Made by a program: the position numbers and the translations under genes
Part shown: piece by piece, positions 56,937-64,000 of the stretch
How the letters are laid out: each line of letters begins with the position of its first letter
How positions within the stretch are numbered: position 1 is the stretch's first letter
Notes under the pieces: generated by a model
Seen by the model: the letters and a program-made list of their open reading frames with translations, nothing else
What the model was told of the DNA's origin: nothing
Databases searched by the model: none
From: Salinibacterium sp.
GTDB lineage: Bacteria; Actinomycetota; Actinomycetes; Actinomycetales; Microbacteriaceae
Reading direction: 5' to 3'
Assembly (NCBI GenBank): GCA_015234465.1
Contig: JADGNA010000008.1
Coordinates: 682,001 to 746,000, forward strand
Length of the DNA stretch: 64,000 nt

Positions 56937-58232
56937 TCAGTGGCGGTTGACCTTGGCGCAGGTGTTCTGTGCCGCCGACTGGCCGAGGAGGCCCTCGATC
57001 GGTTCGGGCGCGGCCGGTGTGGCCGGGTCCGTGGGGGTTGCGGGGTCAGCCGGCGTCGCGGGGTCAGCCGGGGTCGCAGGGTCCGTCGGCGGCGCGGGGT
57101 CCACCGGAACCTCGGGCGTCGCGGGATCGCTGGGAACCTCCGGCTCCGGCTCGACCGAACCGCGGCCCGTCTCGGAGGGGATGATCGGTTCGTCGTTCTG
57201 GAGCTTCTCCATGAGCTCCTCCGCGACCGACTTGATCGGCGCAACCTTGCCCGCATACACACCGCCGACGCCGGTCGTGCTCGGGTACTGCACGAAGGTG
57301 ATGCGGTCGAGGCTCATGTTCCTGAACACGCTCGCCATCGACACGAGCGTCGTGACGTTCGTCATGCTGTTGGAGAGCGTCATGTTCTGCGTCGCCGCGT
57401 TCGCGAGGCGGTAGATCGTGGTGGGGTCGTCGAGCACTCCCTCGGACGTCACCTTGCGGGCGAGCGCCGAGAGGAACACCTGTTGCGAGCTGATGCGGCC
57501 GAGGTCGCTACCGTCGCCGACCCCGTGGCGGCTGCGGAGGAAGGCGAGCGCGTCGTGGCCAACAAGCGTGTGCTCGCCCGCCGTCGGCAGGTTGATGCCA
57601 GAGAGCCGGTCGACCATGGGCCCGGTCGTGCAGACGGTGACGCCGCCGACCGCGGTCGACATGTAGACGACGCCCGTGAAGGTCGTCATGGCGGCGTAGG
57701 GGATCTCGAGGCCCGTGAGCTCCTCGACCGTGCGCACGACGCAGTTGAGGCCGCCGTGCGAGAGTGCGACGTTGATGGGCTGGGCCGACATCGCGGGGAG
57801 GCGGCCCTCGCCGTTCTCTCGCTGGCACGCGGGGATCGGCACGACGAGGTCGCGCGGGAAACTGACCGCGGTCGCGTTGCTGTGGTCCTCCGACACGTGC
57901 ACGAGGATATTGACGTCGTTGAGGCGACCCTGACGGTCGCGGCATCCGCCCTCCGCCTCGCACTCGTCGCTGCCGACGATGAGCACGTTGAACCCACCCT
58001 CGGCCTCGCCGATCGCGGGCGGCGGGGCCTCGTCTTCACCCTCGAGCGCGACCGAGGTGATGCTCGACTGCAGCTGCTGCACCGTCAGGCCCGCGACCGC
58101 GAGGCCGCTGACGAGCACGACGACGAGGGATGCGCCCACGAGCTTCAGGAGACCGACGAGCGTTCCCGGAGTGCGCAGGCGTCCGTGACGTGCAATCACG
58201 CTCGGCGCAGCACGTGGCGTCGTTCGGGTCAC
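56937..58232 (-). CDS. LytR-CpsA-Psr (LCP) family protein
   Basis: 431 residues. One transmembrane helix (about 30-52) anchors an outside LCP domain: FNVLIVGSDE, RLNDVNILVHVSEDHSNATAVSFPRDLVVPIP, LNCVVRTVEELTGLEIPYAAMTTF and LRSRHGVGDGSDLGRISSQQVFL. The conserved Arg and Asp residues that bind polyprenyl-pyrophosphate glycans are present. It should attach secondary polymers to peptidoglycan. The C-terminus (about 365-415) is a low-complexity tail of repeated DPATPA units. GTG start at 58232 with AGGAGG upstream; longer frames would run into tRNA-Ser. Confidence 0.92.
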   Translation of the reverse strand: MTRTTPRAAPSVIARHGRLRTPGTLVGLLKLVGASLVVVLVSGLAVAGLTVQQLQSSITSVALEGEDEAPPPAIGEAEGGFNVLIVGSDECEAEGGCRDRQGRLNDVNILVHVSEDHSNATAVSFPRDLVVPIPACQRENGEGRLPAMSAQPINVALSHGGLNCVVRTVEELTGLEIPYAAMTTFTGVVYMSTAVGGVTVCTTGPMVDRLSGINLPTAGEHTLVGHDALAFLRSRHGVGDGSDLGRISSQQVFLSALARKVTSEGVLDDPTTIYRLANAATQNMTLSNSMTNVTTLVSMASVFRNMSLDRITFVQYPSTTGVGGVYAGKVAPIKSVAEELMEKLQNDEPIIPSETGRGSVEPEPEVPSDPATPEVPVDPAPPTDPATPADPATPADPATPTDPATPAAPEPIEGLLGQSAAQNTCAKVNRH

Positions 58233-58263
58233 GCTGTCTCGCCTCCTGCAGTTCGGGCAATGG

Positions 58264-58348
58264 CGGAGGGCGTGGGATTCGAACCCACGAGACATTTCTG
58301 CCCACTGGTTTTCAAGACCAGCTCCATCGGCCGCTCGGACAGCCCTCC
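58264..58348 (-). tRNA. tRNA-Ser (anticodon TGA)
   Basis: On the minus strand: acceptor GGAGGGC/GCCCTCC, anticodon arm CTGGT-CTTGAAA-ACCAG with anticodon TGA, a long variable arm, T-arm CGTGGGTTCGAATCCCACG, discriminator G. It ends 31 nt before the LCP start with no terminator, so the two may share a transcript. Confidence 0.95.
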
Positions 58349-58416
58349 CGGAGTCTCCCCCGACGGCCGATTCTAACGGATGCCCGGCGGAACGCTACCG
58401 GCGGGTGCGGCCCCTA

Positions 58417-58475
58417 GGTCTCGATACGCTCGCTGGCGCGATTGCCAACAAGCGAACCGCGCTACTCGACCCGCG
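58417..58475. repeat. Family B repeat overlapping the end of the HAD gene
   Basis: TCTCGATACGCTCG (58420-58433) and CGCTACTCGACCCGCG (about 58460-58475) match the ends of family B with different bases between. The CTACTC word supplies the TAG stop of the HAD phosphatase gene on the minus strand. Confidence 0.65.
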
Positions 58476-59358
58476 CGAGGGCAGCCGCCAGACCGTCCTC
58501 GTCGTCGCGGCCCGTCAGCTCGTTGGCCGCCGCCTTGACCTCGTCGGGCGCCTGCCCCATCGCGACGCCACGACCCTGCACGGCTGCCCACTCGAGCAGC
58601 TCAAGGTCGTTGCGGCCGTCACCGACGGCGATGATGCGCGACCGAGGCATGTCGAGCCACTCGCGCACGCGTTCCATGCCGGTGGCCTTGTTGACGCCGT
58701 CGGGGGCGATGTCGAGCCAGGCGGTCCATCCGATGTTGTAGCTCACCTTGTGGAGGCCGATCTCCTCGACGATGCTCAGGAACTCTTCCTGCCCGTGCTC
58801 GAAGGAGAGCACGACGACGCGGGTCGCCTCCATGTCGAGCAGTTGCTCGAACTCGACCTGCTCGCTCGAGATGCCGAGGGATGCGTTGGGAAAGTCGCCG
58901 ACATAGCGGTAGTGCCCGTGCTCATCCTCGACCGCGAAGCTCGCGCCCTCGAGCCGTTCGTAGATCGCAGTGAGCACACCGGTTGGGTTGAAGGTCTCGA
59001 CGTGGGCGCGCGTGTAGCCGAGCGGGGCATTCGGGTCGCGGCGCAAGGTGACGGCACCGTTCGAGCACACGAGGTACTCCGGCGCGATCTGCAGCTGCTC
59101 CACGACCGGGAGCGTCATCGACGCTGCACGGCCGGTCGCGATCATGACCTCGTGCCCCGCATCACGGAGGCGTGCCACCTCGGATGCGACGGCGGGAGTG
59201 ATCGTGCCATCGGCCAGCATGATGGTGCCGTCGACGTCGAGGGCGACGAGCCACGGGGCATCCGTCGTCGGTGTCGGCGTCTGCGCTGTGGCAGCCGCGG
59301 GGGCGTCGGGCGCGGGAATCGAGTCGGGTACGTCCTGCTGCTTTACGGGGTCGGTCAC
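58462..59358 (-). CDS. HAD family phosphatase, Cof/sucrose-phosphatase-like subclass IIB
   Basis: 298 residues. Motif I is [15 protein letters not shown] after a 35-residue disordered Pro/Ala/Thr-rich start, motif II is VMIATGRAA, motif III Lys lies in [11 protein letters not shown] and motif IV is [17 protein letters not shown]. The large cap between II and III is of type C2b. It should remove phosphate from sugar phosphates or similar small molecules. The GTG start overlaps the serS stop by 4 nt, so it is translated with serS. Confidence 0.9.
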   Translation of the reverse strand: MTDPVKQQDVPDSIPAPDAPAAATAQTPTPTTDAPWLVALDVDGTIMLADGTITPAVASEVARLRDAGHEVMIATGRAASMTLPVVEQLQIAPEYLVCSNGAVTLRRDPNAPLGYTRAHVETFNPTGVLTAIYERLEGASFAVEDEHGHYRYVGDFPNASLGISSEQVEFEQLLDMEATRVVVLSFEHGQEEFLSIVEEIGLHKVSYNIGWTAWLDIAPDGVNKATGMERVREWLDMPRSRIIAVGDGRNDLELLEWAAVQGRGVAMGQAPDEVKAAANELTGRDDEDGLAAALARVE

Positions 59359-60623
59359 TGCTTGATCGGCTCCATCGTTTCGAGGCCGCCGAGGTAGGGA
59401 CGCAGCGCCTCAGGCACGCGCACCGACCCGTCGGCCTGCTGGTGGGTCTCAAGGATTGCGACAAGCCACCGCGTCGTTGCGAGGGTGCCGTTGAGGGTGG
59501 CGACCGGCGCCGTCTTGCCCGACTCGCCGCGTGAGCGGATGTCGAGGCGACGCGCCTGGTACGTCGTGCAGTTCGAGGTGCTCGTGAGCTCGCGGTAGGT
59601 GCCCTGCGTCGGCACCCACGCCTCGATGTCGAACTTGCGGGCCGCGCTTGAGCCGAGGTCGCCGGCCGCGACATCGATCACGCGGTAGCTCAGCTCGCAA
59701 GCCTGCAGCATCTGCTCCTGGAAGCCGACAAGCCGCTCATGCTCCGCCTCGGCATCCTCGGGCAGCGCGTAGCTGAACATCTCGAGCTTGTTGAACTGGT
59801 GCACGCGGAGGATGCCGCGGTTGTCCTTGCCAGCAGACCCGGCCTCGCGGCGGTAGCAGGTCGACCATCCTGCGTAGCGCATGGGGCCGCCCGAGAGGTC
59901 GATGATCTCGTCCGCGTGGTAGCCGGCGAGCGCCACCTCACTCGTGCCCGTCAGGTAGAGGTCGTCGGCGGGGAGGTAGTAGATCTCGTCGGAGTGCTCG
60001 CCGAGGAAGCCCGTGCCGGCCATGACCTCGGGCCGCACGAGCGTCGGCGTGATGAGCGGCACGAAGCCCTCCGCGATCGCCTTGTCGAGGGCCATGTTCA
60101 TGAGCGCCAGCTCGAGCCGGGCACCGATGCCGCGCAGGAAGTAGAAGCGGCTGCCCGAGACCTTCACGCCGCGCGGGATGTCGATCGCGCCGAGCAGTTC
60201 CCCAAGCTCGGCGTGGTCGCGGGGCTCGAAGTCGAAACTCGCCTTCTCCCCCACCTCGCGCAGGGTGACGAAGTCCTCCTCGCCGCCCGAGGGCACGCCC
60301 TCGATGATGGGGTTCTGGATGGCGCCGGCCAACCTCGCGAACTCGGCCTCAGCATCCGCCGTCACCGATGCAAGCTCCTTGACGCGTGCGGCCATCTGCT
60401 GGGCCTTCGCCAGCAGCGCCTGCTTCTCGTCGCCGTTCGCCTGCGCGACCTGCTTGCCGAAGGCCTTCTGCTCGGCGCGCAGCGACTCCGACTCCGAGAT
60501 GGCGCTGCGGCGGCGCTGGTCGGCGACGAGCGCCTCATCGACCAGCTCGACGGATGCGCCGCGCGCTCGCTGGGAAACTCGGATGGCGTCGGGGTTCTCA
60601 CGAAGCAGCTGCGGGTCAATCAC
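59355..60623 (-). CDS. serS: Serine--tRNA ligase
   Basis: 422 residues. The N-terminal helical arm (about 25-105) is the coiled coil that reads the long variable arm of tRNA-Ser. The class II core has [42 protein letters not shown] (motif 2) and [20 protein letters not shown] (motif 3). The GTG start lies 6 nt after TAGACT (60630-60635), so it is leaderless. Two of its tRNA substrates are encoded at 56.8 and 58.3 kb. Confidence 0.97.
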   Translation of the reverse strand: MIDPQLLRENPDAIRVSQRARGASVELVDEALVADQRRRSAISESESLRAEQKAFGKQVAQANGDEKQALLAKAQQMAARVKELASVTADAEAEFARLAGAIQNPIIEGVPSGGEEDFVTLREVGEKASFDFEPRDHAELGELLGAIDIPRGVKVSGSRFYFLRGIGARLELALMNMALDKAIAEGFVPLITPTLVRPEVMAGTGFLGEHSDEIYYLPADDLYLTGTSEVALAGYHADEIIDLSGGPMRYAGWSTCYRREAGSAGKDNRGILRVHQFNKLEMFSYALPEDAEAEHERLVGFQEQMLQACELSYRVIDVAAGDLGSSAARKFDIEAWVPTQGTYRELTSTSNCTTYQARRLDIRSRGESGKTAPVATLNGTLATTRWLVAILETHQQADGSVRVPEALRPYLGGLETMEPIKQ

Positions 60624-60629
60624 GCTCCC

Positions 60630-60635
60630 AGTCTA
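60630..60635 (-). promoter_or_regulatory. Leaderless -10 box of serS
   Basis: TAGACT on the minus strand, 6 nt before the serS GTG. Confidence 0.65.
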
Positions 60636-60653
60636 TTCGGGCGTGTCATGACG

Positions 60654-60659
60654 TAGCTT
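60654..60659 (+). promoter_or_regulatory. Leaderless -10 box of the diacylglycerol kinase gene
   Basis: TAGCTT lies 7 nt before the GTG at 60667. A GGGAG just upstream of the start is close for a ribosome binding site. Confidence 0.5.
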
Positions 60660-60666
60660 GGGAGTC

Positions 60667-61641
60667 GTGGCAACCTCAACTCGACGCGCGGCCGTCGTCT
60701 ACAACCCCATCAAGGTCGACATCGAGGCACTCCGCGAGGTGGTGTCGAGAATCGAGGAGCAGGCGAACTGGGAGGAGACCCTCTGGTTCGAGACGACGGT
60801 GGATGACCCGGGCATCGGGCAGACCAGGGAGGCCGTCGCCCAGGGCGCGAGCGTCATCATGGCGGCCGGCGGTGACGGCACGGTTCGCTGCGTCGCCGAG
60901 GGACTCCACGGCACGGATGCTCGCATCGCACTTCTCCCCTCCGGCACGGGCAACCTGCTCGCCCGCAACCTCGACCTCACCCTCGACAACCTTGAGCACT
61001 CGGTCGGCGCGGCATTCTTCGGCAAGGACCGCCCCATCGACCTCGGCCTCGTCGAGGCGGAACGTGAGGACGGCACGCGCGACAAGTTCGTCTTCGTCGT
61101 CATGGCCGGCGTCGGCCTCGACGCGCAGATGATCGCCAACACCAACCCTGAGCTGAAGAAGAAGGTGGGCTGGCTCGCCTACGTCGACGCCATCATCCGC
61201 TCGCTTCGCGGCAACAGCCGACTGCGCATGCGCTTCAGCGTCGACGACTCCCCCGCACGCGCGATGTCGGCGCACACGGTGCTCGTCGGCAACTGCGGAT
61301 CGCTGCCCGGCAACATCCTGCTGCTGCCGGAGGCCGCGATCGACGACGGCATCTTCGACGTCGTCGCGCTGCGACCCAAGGGGCTCTTTGGCTGGATCCA
61401 GGTGTGGATCACGATCGTGTGGGAGAACGGCGTGCTTCGGCGCACGCAGGTCGGCCGCAAGCTCCTCAGCTACACCAAGGAGGTGCGCACCCTCCGCTAC
61501 ATGAAGGGTTCGCGCTTCACCGCGCGGCTCAGCCGGCCCGAGGAGTTCGAGCTCGACGGCGATGAGTTCGGCAAGGCGGTCGCGCTGCGGGCCACTGTCG
61601 AACCGGGCGGACTCATCGTGCGGGTGCCCGCCGACGCGTGA
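60667..61641 (+). CDS. Diacylglycerol kinase family lipid kinase
   Basis: 324 residues. AAVVYNPIKVDIEALR at the start, the catalytic loop IMAAGGDGTVRCVAEGLHG and LLPSGTGNLLARNLDL define the DAGK/LcbK family, and PIDLGLVE and AGVGLDAQMI follow. It phosphorylates a lipid alcohol with ATP at the membrane; diacylglycerol is likely but sphingosine-like lipids are possible. It is divergent from serS with 43 nt between the starts. Three 21-nt repeats follow the stop. Confidence 0.92.
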   Translation: MATSTRRAAVVYNPIKVDIEALREVVSRIEEQANWEETLWFETTVDDPGIGQTREAVAQGASVIMAAGGDGTVRCVAEGLHGTDARIALLPSGTGNLLARNLDLTLDNLEHSVGAAFFGKDRPIDLGLVEAEREDGTRDKFVFVVMAGVGLDAQMIANTNPELKKKVGWLAYVDAIIRSLRGNSRLRMRFSVDDSPARAMSAHTVLVGNCGSLPGNILLLPEAAIDDGIFDVVALRPKGLFGWIQVWITIVWENGVLRRTQVGRKLLSYTKEVRTLRYMKGSRFTARLSRPEEFELDGDEFGKAVALRATVEPGGLIVRVPADA

Positions 61642-61671
61642 CCTTCCTAGTTCACGAAGGCGCTCTTTCCT

Positions 61672-61734
61672 TCCTGAATTAGGAGAGCCAGCTCCTGAAT
61701 TGTGAAAGCCAACTCCTGAGTTGTGAAAGCGCGC
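61672..61734. repeat. Three tandem 21-nt family A repeats
   Basis: Units at 61672-61692, 61693-61713 and 61714-61734 each begin TCCTGA(A/G)TT and continue (A/G)(G/T)GA(G/A)AGC. They lie between the diacylglycerol kinase gene and the convergent malic enzyme gene. An inverted partner word (AGTTCACGAAGG) lies just before. Confidence 0.85.
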
Positions 61735-61751
61735 TCCGCCAGGGTCGACGC

Positions 61752-62933
61752 TCAGGCCTCCGGCACTGCCGCCTTCTGCACAGCGGATGCCACAGCATCC
61801 GCCACCCGCGGGTCAAGCGGCGACGGCACGATGAAGTCGGGTGCGAGGTCCTCGCCCACGAGGTCGGCGATCGCCTTCGCCGCGGCGAGCTTCATGGCGG
61901 GCGTGATGCGGCGGGCTCGTGCGTCGAGGGCACCGCGGAAGATGCCGGGGAACGCGAGCACGTTGTTGATCTGGTTGGGGAAGTCGCTGCGACCCGTCGC
62001 CACGACCGAGGCGTAGCGGGACGCGACATCCGGAAGCACCTCGGGGTCGGGGTTCGACAGGGCGAAGACGATGGCGCCCTCGTTCATGCCCTCGAGGTGG
62101 GTCTCGTCGACCTTCGCGGAGGAGACGCCGACGAAGGCGTCGGCACCATCGAGCGCCTCGCGCGTGCCGCCCTCGAGTGCGTTCCGGTTGGTGATGGATG
62201 CGTAGTGGGACTTGATGCCACCGAGGTCGGCGCGCGACTTCGAGATGATGCCCTTCGAGTCGAGCAGCACGACGTCGCCCACCCCCGCCGTCAGGAGGGC
62301 CTCCGCGATCGCGATACCAGCGGCACCCGCGCCGCTGATGACGGCCCGCATGGCGGAGAAGTCCTTGCCGACGACGCGCGCCGCGTTCGTGAGGGCCGCG
62401 AGCACGACGACTGCCGTGCCGTGCTGGTCGTCGTGCATGACGGGGCAGTCGAGCGCCTCGATCAGCTTCTCCTCGAGCTCGAAGCAGCGGGGAGCCGACA
62501 CGTCCTCGAGGTTGACGGCGCCGAAGCTCGGGCGCAGCCGCACGAGCGTCTCGACGATCTCATCGACGTCGGTCGTGTTGAGCACGAGCGGGATCGAGTC
62601 GAGCCCGCCGAACTCGCGGAACAGCGCGCTCTTCCCCTCCATGACGGGGAGGGATGCTGCGGCGCCGATGTCACCCAGGCCGAGCACGGCCGTGCCATCC
62701 GAGACCACGACGACCAGGCGCGACGCCCACGTGTGCGTCGCGTGCATGCCGGGGTCGTTCGCGATCGCGCGGCTGACCTTGGCGACGCCGGGCGTGTACG
62801 CGATCGACAGCTCGCGCTTGCTCGTGAGCCGCATCTTCGAGACGACGGAGAGCTTGCCTCCCTCGTGGGCGGCGAAGATCTCGGCGTCGGTGATGTCGGT
62901 CGTGCTGGTGTTGATGACGGCGTCAATGGTCAT
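61752..62933 (-). CDS. NAD(P)-dependent malic enzyme (oxaloacetate-decarboxylating)
   Basis: 393 residues, the short prokaryotic form. LSIAYTPGVAKVSRAI holds the catalytic Tyr, GLGDIGAAASLPVMEGKSALF and PVMHDDQHGTAVVVLAAL contain the metal-binding Asp residues, and VISGAGAAGIAIAEALL is the nucleotide fold. It converts malate to pyruvate. The ATG at 62933 has GAGGAGA upstream; an earlier in-frame start at 62954 is less well placed. Family A repeats flank the gene on both sides. Confidence 0.93.
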   Translation of the reverse strand: MTIDAVINTSTTDITDAEIFAAHEGGKLSVVSKMRLTSKRELSIAYTPGVAKVSRAIANDPGMHATHTWASRLVVVVSDGTAVLGLGDIGAAASLPVMEGKSALFREFGGLDSIPLVLNTTDVDEIVETLVRLRPSFGAVNLEDVSAPRCFELEEKLIEALDCPVMHDDQHGTAVVVLAALTNAARVVGKDFSAMRAVISGAGAAGIAIAEALLTAGVGDVVLLDSKGIISKSRADLGGIKSHYASITNRNALEGGTREALDGADAFVGVSSAKVDETHLEGMNEGAIVFALSNPDPEVLPDVASRYASVVATGRSDFPNQINNVLAFPGIFRGALDARARRITPAMKLAAAKAIADLVGEDLAPDFIVPSPLDPRVADAVASAVQKAAVPEA

Positions 62934-63113
62934 GGCAGTCTCCTCAGAAGACATGGAGCGAGAGGGGCGAGTGGTGGCGGCGACAGTGAGCGCGATGTGC
63001 CAGAGAATCGAAGCCCTCCGGTCGGGCCTGTGGGCCTCGCCGGAGCTCCGTGCCCGCGGTCCTCAGTGAAGTGCCGGGGGGCGTTCCAGATCTTGCACTC
63101 TACCGGATCTCGC

Positions 63114-63126
63114 GATTTCGCAAATC
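63114..63126. promoter_or_regulatory. Palindrome in the malic enzyme upstream region
   Basis: GATTTCGCAAATC is a dyad of two GATTT/AAATC half-sites. On the minus strand it overlaps TTTGCG, a -35-like word 16 nt before TAGAGT (about 63098-63103). This may be an operator. The rest of the 246-nt gap holds only this and the family A repeats. Confidence 0.4.
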
Positions 63127-63136
63127 GGTGTGCCGG

Positions 63137-63178
63137 TCCTGAATTGGGAGAGGCGACTCCTGAATTGGGGAAGCGCGG
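63137..63178. repeat. Two tandem 21-nt family A repeats
   Basis: Units 63137-63157 and 63158-63178 both begin TCCTGAATTGGG and have the same length as the three units at 61672. They end 1 nt before the stop codon of the RlmC-type gene. Confidence 0.85.
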
Positions 63179-63179
63179 G

Positions 63180-64000
63180 TCAGCGCTCGAGGAGCACGAT
63201 GACCTCGTAGTGGCCCGTGTGCGGGAACATGTCGAGCACCCGCGCCTGGCGCGGCGTGAACGACGGCATCTGCGCGAGGTCGCGCGCGAGCGATTCGGCG
63301 TTGCAGCTGGAGTAGATGACCGTCCGCACCCGCGACGACTCCAGCATCTGGGCCAGGTCGGGGCCGATTCCGCGACGGGGCGGGTTGACGATCACGAGTT
63401 CGGGGGCGTCGGCGCTGTCGTCGAGCGCGAAGGCCGCGGCATCCATCGCCCTGAATCGGGCGTCGATTCCGGATGCCTCGGCGCTCGCCTGCGCCGCGAT
63501 GACCGCCTCCTCGCTCACCTCGACCCCCACGACCTCGCGGCCCGGCGCCGCGCAGTGGAGGGCGAAGCCGCCCACGCCGCAGTAGAGGTCCCACACGCTC
63601 GCGGGAGCCGCGGCATCCACCCACTCGGCGGCCTGCGCGTAGAGGGCGCGCGCGACCTCGGTGTTGGTCTGGAAGAAGCTCCGCGTGCGCACCTGCAGCT
63701 CGACGACCCCGAGACGCATCGGCAACGAATCGCGCTGCGTGAGCACGATCTCCTCCTCGCCCTCCAGCACGGCCTTGTGCTGCGGGTGGATGTTGACGGA
63801 TGCCACGGCGAGCCGCGGGATCGCGACCTGTAACCAGTCGAGGTGGTTGCGCACGACCTCGACGGCACTGCGGTCGGCGACGACGACGCGGAGCATGAGC
63901 TCGGCATCCGGCGACACCGTCACGATGAAGTATTTGAGCATTCCGCGCCGCCGCGGCACGTCGTAGGGTTCCAGCCCGGAGCGGGTCACGAACTCGGCGA
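63180..64000 (-). CDS. rlmC: 23S rRNA (uracil-C5)-methyltransferase, RlmC/RumB type, partial
   Basis: The frame is open to the right edge, so only about the last 273 residues are present. VWDLYCGVGGFALHCAAPG binds SAM, FFQTNTEVARALY is the family helix, VNPPRRGIGPDLAQML the motif before the catalytic base, and IYSSCNAESLARDLAQ contains the catalytic Cys. The order fits RlmC, which modifies U747 of 23S rRNA. The N-terminal part with the [4Fe-4S] cysteines lies outside the window, so RlmD or another RumA/TrmA relative cannot be excluded. Confidence 0.85.
   Translation of the reverse strand, partial: AEFVTRSGLEPYDVPRRRGMLKYFIVTVSPDAELMLRVVVADRSAVEVVRNHLDWLQVAIPRLAVASVNIHPQHKAVLEGEEEIVLTQRDSLPMRLGVVELQVRTRSFFQTNTEVARALYAQAAEWVDAAAPASVWDLYCGVGGFALHCAAPGREVVGVEVSEEAVIAAQASAEASGIDARFRAMDAAAFALDDSADAPELVIVNPPRRGIGPDLAQMLESSRVRTVIYSSCNAESLARDLAQMPSFTPRQARVLDMFPHTGHYEVIVLLER

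Noticed and set aside
56937-58295. LCP start at 58295 (MSRGFESHALRH)
   Set aside because: It lies within tRNA-Ser(TGA). The GTG at 58232 has an AGGAGG site.

Overview
This is a high-GC, densely packed chromosomal segment from an actinobacterium, most probably a member of the Microbacteriaceae. The evidence is the codon use, the very frequent GGATGC/GCATCC word, the actinobacterial gene neighbourhoods and the many leaderless genes. The window holds about 70 protein genes, including three short ones I read by eye (a bS22-type ribosomal protein and two small ORFs), and four tRNA genes. I see no insertion sequence, prophage, integrase, rRNA operon or CRISPR array. Two genes are cut by the window edges: an efflux adaptor at the left and an RlmC-type RNA methyltransferase at the right.

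Layout. 1-2.5 kb: MacAB-like ABC efflux operon. 2.7-9.2 kb: tRNA-Tyr, an AbiEi/DUF559-like protein, a LacI regulator, a lytic transglycosylase, YajQ, cardiolipin synthase and an acyltransferase. 9.25-12.1 kb: a vanillate-demethylase-like Rieske oxygenase and reductase, divergent from a PadR regulator with a perfect operator-like palindrome between them. 12.3-22.9 kb: FprA-like ferredoxin reductase, polyprenyl diphosphate synthase and the menaquinone genes menG, menF, menD, menA, menB and menC. 22.9-27.5 kb: a cytochrome c maturation operon (histidine phosphatase, TlpA, CcdA, ResB, CcsB). 27.6-38.4 kb: archaeal-type AspRS, a cupin, glutaredoxin, a SerB-like HAD enzyme, bS22, a small HTH protein, ArsR, the TrkH/TrkA potassium system, ProC, TadA and Upp. 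Much of 12-38 kb keeps a gene neighbourhood that I recall from Mycobacterium tuberculosis (roughly Rv0495-Rv0562).

38.4-47.4 kb is a regulatory stretch. It has a leaderless Cys-rich small ORF before a receiver-less winged-helix regulator, a candidate small RNA before a MarR gene, an HxlR regulator, a methyltransferase, a two-component system flanked by a shared CTCCCG motif, tRNA-Arg, and a CsoR-CopZ-CopA copper module with a textbook CsoR operator. 47.5-56.6 kb is a sugar locus: a MalFG-type ABC importer with its binding protein, a FAD oxidoreductase behind a strong promoter and a perfect 24-bp palindrome, then an operon of MFS transporter, GH2 glycosidase and DUF2804. 56.8-64 kb: two tRNA-Ser genes, an LCP cell-wall ligase, a Cof-type HAD phosphatase, SerS, a diacylglycerol kinase family enzyme, malic enzyme and RlmC.

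Three features run across the whole window. Roughly twenty genes have a TANNNT -10 box exactly 6-7 nt before the start codon, so they should be transcribed without a leader. Several intergenic regions carry small repeat families, one of which lies inside the menD reading frame and another of which shows a compensatory base-pair change between its two copies. Long U-tract-poor hairpins mark many gene ends.
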